Below are positions 5,098-7,748 of a DNA stretch of 7,748 nucleotides, piece after piece. The stretch comes from Planctomycetota bacterium (GTDB taxonomy: Bacteria; Planctomycetota; Phycisphaerae; Sedimentisphaerales; Anaerobacaceae). The DNA is taken from the NCBI GenBank assembly GCA_003644295.1, contig QNBZ01000049.1, positions 1 through 7,748 on the forward strand, in the 5' to 3' direction. A program made the position numbers and the translations under genes. The notes under the pieces are model-generated. The model was not told where the DNA came from. It did no database searches and saw only the letters and a list, made by a program, of their open reading frames with translations. The first letter of the stretch is position 1. Each line of letters opens with the position of its first letter.

Positions 5098-7748
5098 TTG
5101 TGTAGAAAAAGCTTTTATATGATAATTTTCGTTGTGTTCTTATCAACACTTTTTTCGGGGGATGCTATGGGCAGCAGGATTTCTTCAAAAGTATTAGAAG
5201 CCAAACGTCTTCGTTGTGAATACAGAATAAATCCGTTAGGAATTGATGAAACAAAACCGCGACTTAGTTGGATTGTAACATCTTCGCAACGCGTCCAGAA
5301 ACAAACAGCATATCGCATTCTTGTAGCGTCAAGTCAGAAAAAGTTAGATGCTAATCAAGCCGACATCTGGGATACACAGAAAGTTTCCAGCGATGATACT
5401 ACTTGTATTGTGTATCACGGCCAACCGCTCAAGTCTGGAATGAGATGTTACTGGAAAGTCAAAGTGTGGGGCAAAAATAATAAAGCATCCACATGGTCCA
5501 AACAGGCAATGTGGTCGATGGGACTTTTGCAGCCGGAAGACTGGAAAGCTCAGTGGATTGGATACGATAACCGGCCGGTCAGAGTAATTCCAACAGGCGA
5601 ACAGCCGAAAGAAAACTCAACCGAAGATGGCAAATCTGGTAAGACTGCTGGCAGAAATCTTACTCTGCCGGCGCCGGCATATCTCCGAAAACAATTTTCT
5701 TTACACAAATCAATTAAACATGCAACGGTTTACAGTTCCGCACTTGGCTGGTATCAACTTTACCTAAACGGAAAACCTGTCGGAGATGATTATTTTACCC
5801 CCGGCTGGACTGATTATAACAAACGTGTCTATTACAATACCTACGATGTAACTGATATGCTGAAAAAGGGTGAGAACGTAATTGGAGCCATTATTGCTGA
5901 TGGATGGTATGCCGGCTATATTGGTTACTATCACCAACGGGACCACTATGGGCGCGATATACGTTTTCTCGGCCAGTTATATGTGGAGTACAGCGACGGC
6001 AGCTCTGAAATAATCGCAACGGATTCTTCATGGAAAGCTTCGACAGGTCCCATTCTCGAGGCCGACATTCTTATGGGGCAGATGTATGATGCACGCAAAG
6101 AGGTTCCCAACTGGTCTAAAGCGGAGATAAATACAGTTGACTGGGCCGATGTGAATGTCAGCAGCATAGAAGCTAAACTTCAGGCCTATCCTGGTGTAAC
6201 CGTAAAGAAATTCCGTGAAATAAGGCCTGTCGGCATCACCGAGCCGCGGAAAGGCGTATTTGTATATGATATGGGAACGAATTTCGCAGGCGTAGTACGA
6301 CTGAAAGTTAAGAGCAAAGCTGGAGATAAAATTACATTGCGCTACGCCGAACGATTGAATCCGGATGGTACAATCTATACAGCAAATCTCCGTCATGCAC
6401 GTGCTACCGACTGCTACATATGCAAGGGAGGCGGAGTTGAGTTATGGACCCCTCAATTCACATATCATGGTTTTCAATACGTGGAAATAACCGGCTATCC
6501 GGGAAAACCCGATTATGACGCAATCACCGGAATTGAGTTGACTTCTGCAACACCGGTTGCAGGTTCATTTCAATGTAATGACAGTTTGGTTAATCAGCTT
6601 TATAAAAATATCTGTCAGACCCAGCGAGCCAATTTTATTGATATCCCGACGGATTGTCCTCAACGTGATGAACGGCTTGGCTGGACCGGCGATGCGCAGG
6701 TTTATATACGCACCGCTTGTATGAATGCCGATGTCCAGTCGTTCTTTACAAAATGGCTCGTAGATTTGCGAGATGCCCAGCGAAGCGACGGACAGTTTCC
6801 GATGGTGGCGCCGCTAAAAGTAGTGGGAGATGACGGCGGCCCCGCCTGGGCTGATGCCGGAGTTATATGTCCATGGACAATATATTCTGTTTACGGCGAC
6901 AGGCGTATTCTCGAACGGTCCTACCCATCAATGAAACGTTTTATTGACTTTTGCAGGAAACGAAGCACGGATGAAATGTTGCCGCCTCAGAAGTATCATT
7001 GCTTTGGGGACTGGTTGAATATCAAAGATGATACGCCTACAGGTGTAATCTATATGGCTTATTTTGCGTACAGCACAAAGCTGACGGCTCAGGCCGCTGC
7101 CATATTGGGCAAAACGGATGACGCAAAGGAATATAATGAGTTGTTTGAAAAAATCAGAGCTTCTTTTAATAAAGCGTATGTGAATCAAGACGGGAAAATC
7201 AAAGGCGACAGCCAAACGGCCTATGTATTGGCATTGGCGTACGACTTACTTGACGAGCCGTTTCGCTCGAAAGCTGCCCAACATCTTATCGAAAAACTTA
7301 AAGAGCGGAATTGGCATTTATCAACAGGGTTCGTCGGCACGAAGGACCTGATGATTGTTCTCGCCAAGATAGGACGAAACGATGTGGCGTATCGGCTCTT
7401 CCATAACGACACATTTCCCTCATGGCTATTTTGTATCAAACACGGCGCTACAAGCATCTGGGAGCGATGGGATGGATGGACGCCGGAAAAGGGATTTCAG
7501 GATCCCGTGATGAATTCGTTCGCACATTATTCATTCGGAGCGGTTGGACAATGGATGTTTGAAAATATCGGCGGGATTAAAGCCGGTGATGTTGGCTATA
7601 AAGAAATAATTATAAAGCCCCAGGTTGGTGGCAACTTGACATGGGCAAAAACTTCTTACAACTCTATACACGGCCGAATAGTTACAAATTGGAAAGTTGA
7701 TAAAGGTGTTTTTGACTTAAAAGTAACCATCCCAGCTAATACAACTGC
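5098..7748 (+). CDS. Secreted GH78 alpha-L-rhamnosidase (3' end cut by the window)
   Basis: The frame is open for 883 codons to the window edge; usual family length (about 900-1000) implies only a short tail is missing. The TTG at 5098 follows AGAGAGGA (5083-5090) at seven bases and gives a signal peptide MCRKSFYMIIFVVFLSTLFS with a basic start; the ATG at 5119 lacks both ribosome site and charges. Domains in order: an Ig-like N-terminal region with LRCEYRINPLGID and KPRLSW (about 40-150), the Bac_rhamnosid_N sandwich with ADGWYAGYIGYY (near 267-278), the concanavalin-like domain with VYDMGTNFAG (about 390) and FTYHGFQYVE (about 457), then the six-hairpin barrel. Catalytic candidates are D519 and general acid E525 in PTDCPQRDERLGWTGD, and general base E789 in SIWERWDG. 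The acid-to-base spacing of 264 residues is close to that of characterised GH78 enzymes. It should release terminal alpha-L-rhamnose outside the cytoplasm. Confidence 0.93.
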   Translation, partial: MCRKSFYMIIFVVFLSTLFSGDAMGSRISSKVLEAKRLRCEYRINPLGIDETKPRLSWIVTSSQRVQKQTAYRILVASSQKKLDANQADIWDTQKVSSDDTTCIVYHGQPLKSGMRCYWKVKVWGKNNKASTWSKQAMWSMGLLQPEDWKAQWIGYDNRPVRVIPTGEQPKENSTEDGKSGKTAGRNLTLPAPAYLRKQFSLHKSIKHATVYSSALGWYQLYLNGKPVGDDYFTPGWTDYNKRVYYNTYDVTDMLKKGENVIGAIIADGWYAGYIGYYHQRDHYGRDIRFLGQLYVEYSDGSSEIIATDSSWKASTGPILEADILMGQMYDARKEVPNWSKAEINTVDWADVNVSSIEAKLQAYPGVTVKKFREIRPVGITEPRKGVFVYDMGTNFAGVVRLKVKSKAGDKITLRYAERLNPDGTIYTANLRHARATDCYICKGGGVELWTPQFTYHGFQYVEITGYPGKPDYDAITGIELTSATPVAGSFQCNDSLVNQLYKNICQTQRANFIDIPTDCPQRDERLGWTGDAQVYIRTACMNADVQSFFTKWLVDLRDAQRSDGQFPMVAPLKVVGDDGGPAWADAGVICPWTIYSVYGDRRILERSYPSMKRFIDFCRKRSTDEMLPPQKYHCFGDWLNIKDDTPTGVIYMAYFAYSTKLTAQAAAILGKTDDAKEYNELFEKIRASFNKAYVNQDGKIKGDSQTAYVLALAYDLLDEPFRSKAAQHLIEKLKERNWHLSTGFVGTKDLMIVLAKIGRNDVAYRLFHNDTFPSWLFCIKHGATSIWERWDGWTPEKGFQDPVMNSFAHYSFGAVGQWMFENIGGIKAGDVGYKEIIIKPQVGGNLTWAKTSYNSIHGRIVTNWKVDKGVFDLKVTIPANTT

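Noticed and set aside
1..7748. CRISPR array, tRNA or rRNA genes, transposase or phage genes
   Set aside because: I looked for regularly spaced direct repeats, cloverleaf or rRNA signature sequence and transposase or integrase motifs on both strands and saw none.

Overview
The window looks like a chromosomal segment of a PVC-type bacterium, most likely a Planctomycetota member of the Phycisphaerae/Sedimentisphaerales kind. This is an inference from four things: moderate GC, secreted glycoside hydrolases beside an NCS1-like permease, a tiny two-helix membrane protein behind that permease, and intergenic DNA full of repeat debris. No rRNA or other phylogenetic marker is present apart from a 30-codon fragment of uvrA, so the assignment is tentative.

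Layout. Positions 1-90 on the minus strand hold the first 30 codons of uvrA (excision repair), with a good sigma-70-like promoter at 153-181. From about 91 to 800 there is no gene. This divergent spacer holds three consecutive GC-rich hairpins (210-292), a degenerate 10-bp repeat (336-365), repeat-like sequence (about 388-480), and then an AT-rich stretch with a palindrome, a recurring TGTTAC motif and possible promoters for the next operon. From 801 to the window end, four plus-strand genes are packed with gaps of 26, 12 and 56 nt: a secreted family GH3 beta-glycosidase with a PA14 insert; an NCS1-family (cytosine/purine permease-like) transporter; a 60-residue two-helix membrane protein; and a secreted GH78 alpha-L-rhamnosidase that runs off the 3' edge lacking only its C-terminal tail.

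How the genes may work together. Both enzymes carry export signals and intact catalytic residues. GH78 would remove terminal alpha-L-rhamnose, and GH3 would cleave an exposed beta-linked sugar, typically glucose. Together they would suit rhamnosyl-glucosides (plant rutinoside- or neohesperidoside-like compounds) or a rhamnose-containing glycan. The permease and its small neighbour would import a product. That the permease belongs to a nucleobase-transporter family rather than a classical sugar-transporter family is the most interesting point. Three of the four operon starts need care: GTG for the permease, TTG for GH78, and an internal ATG for GH3.
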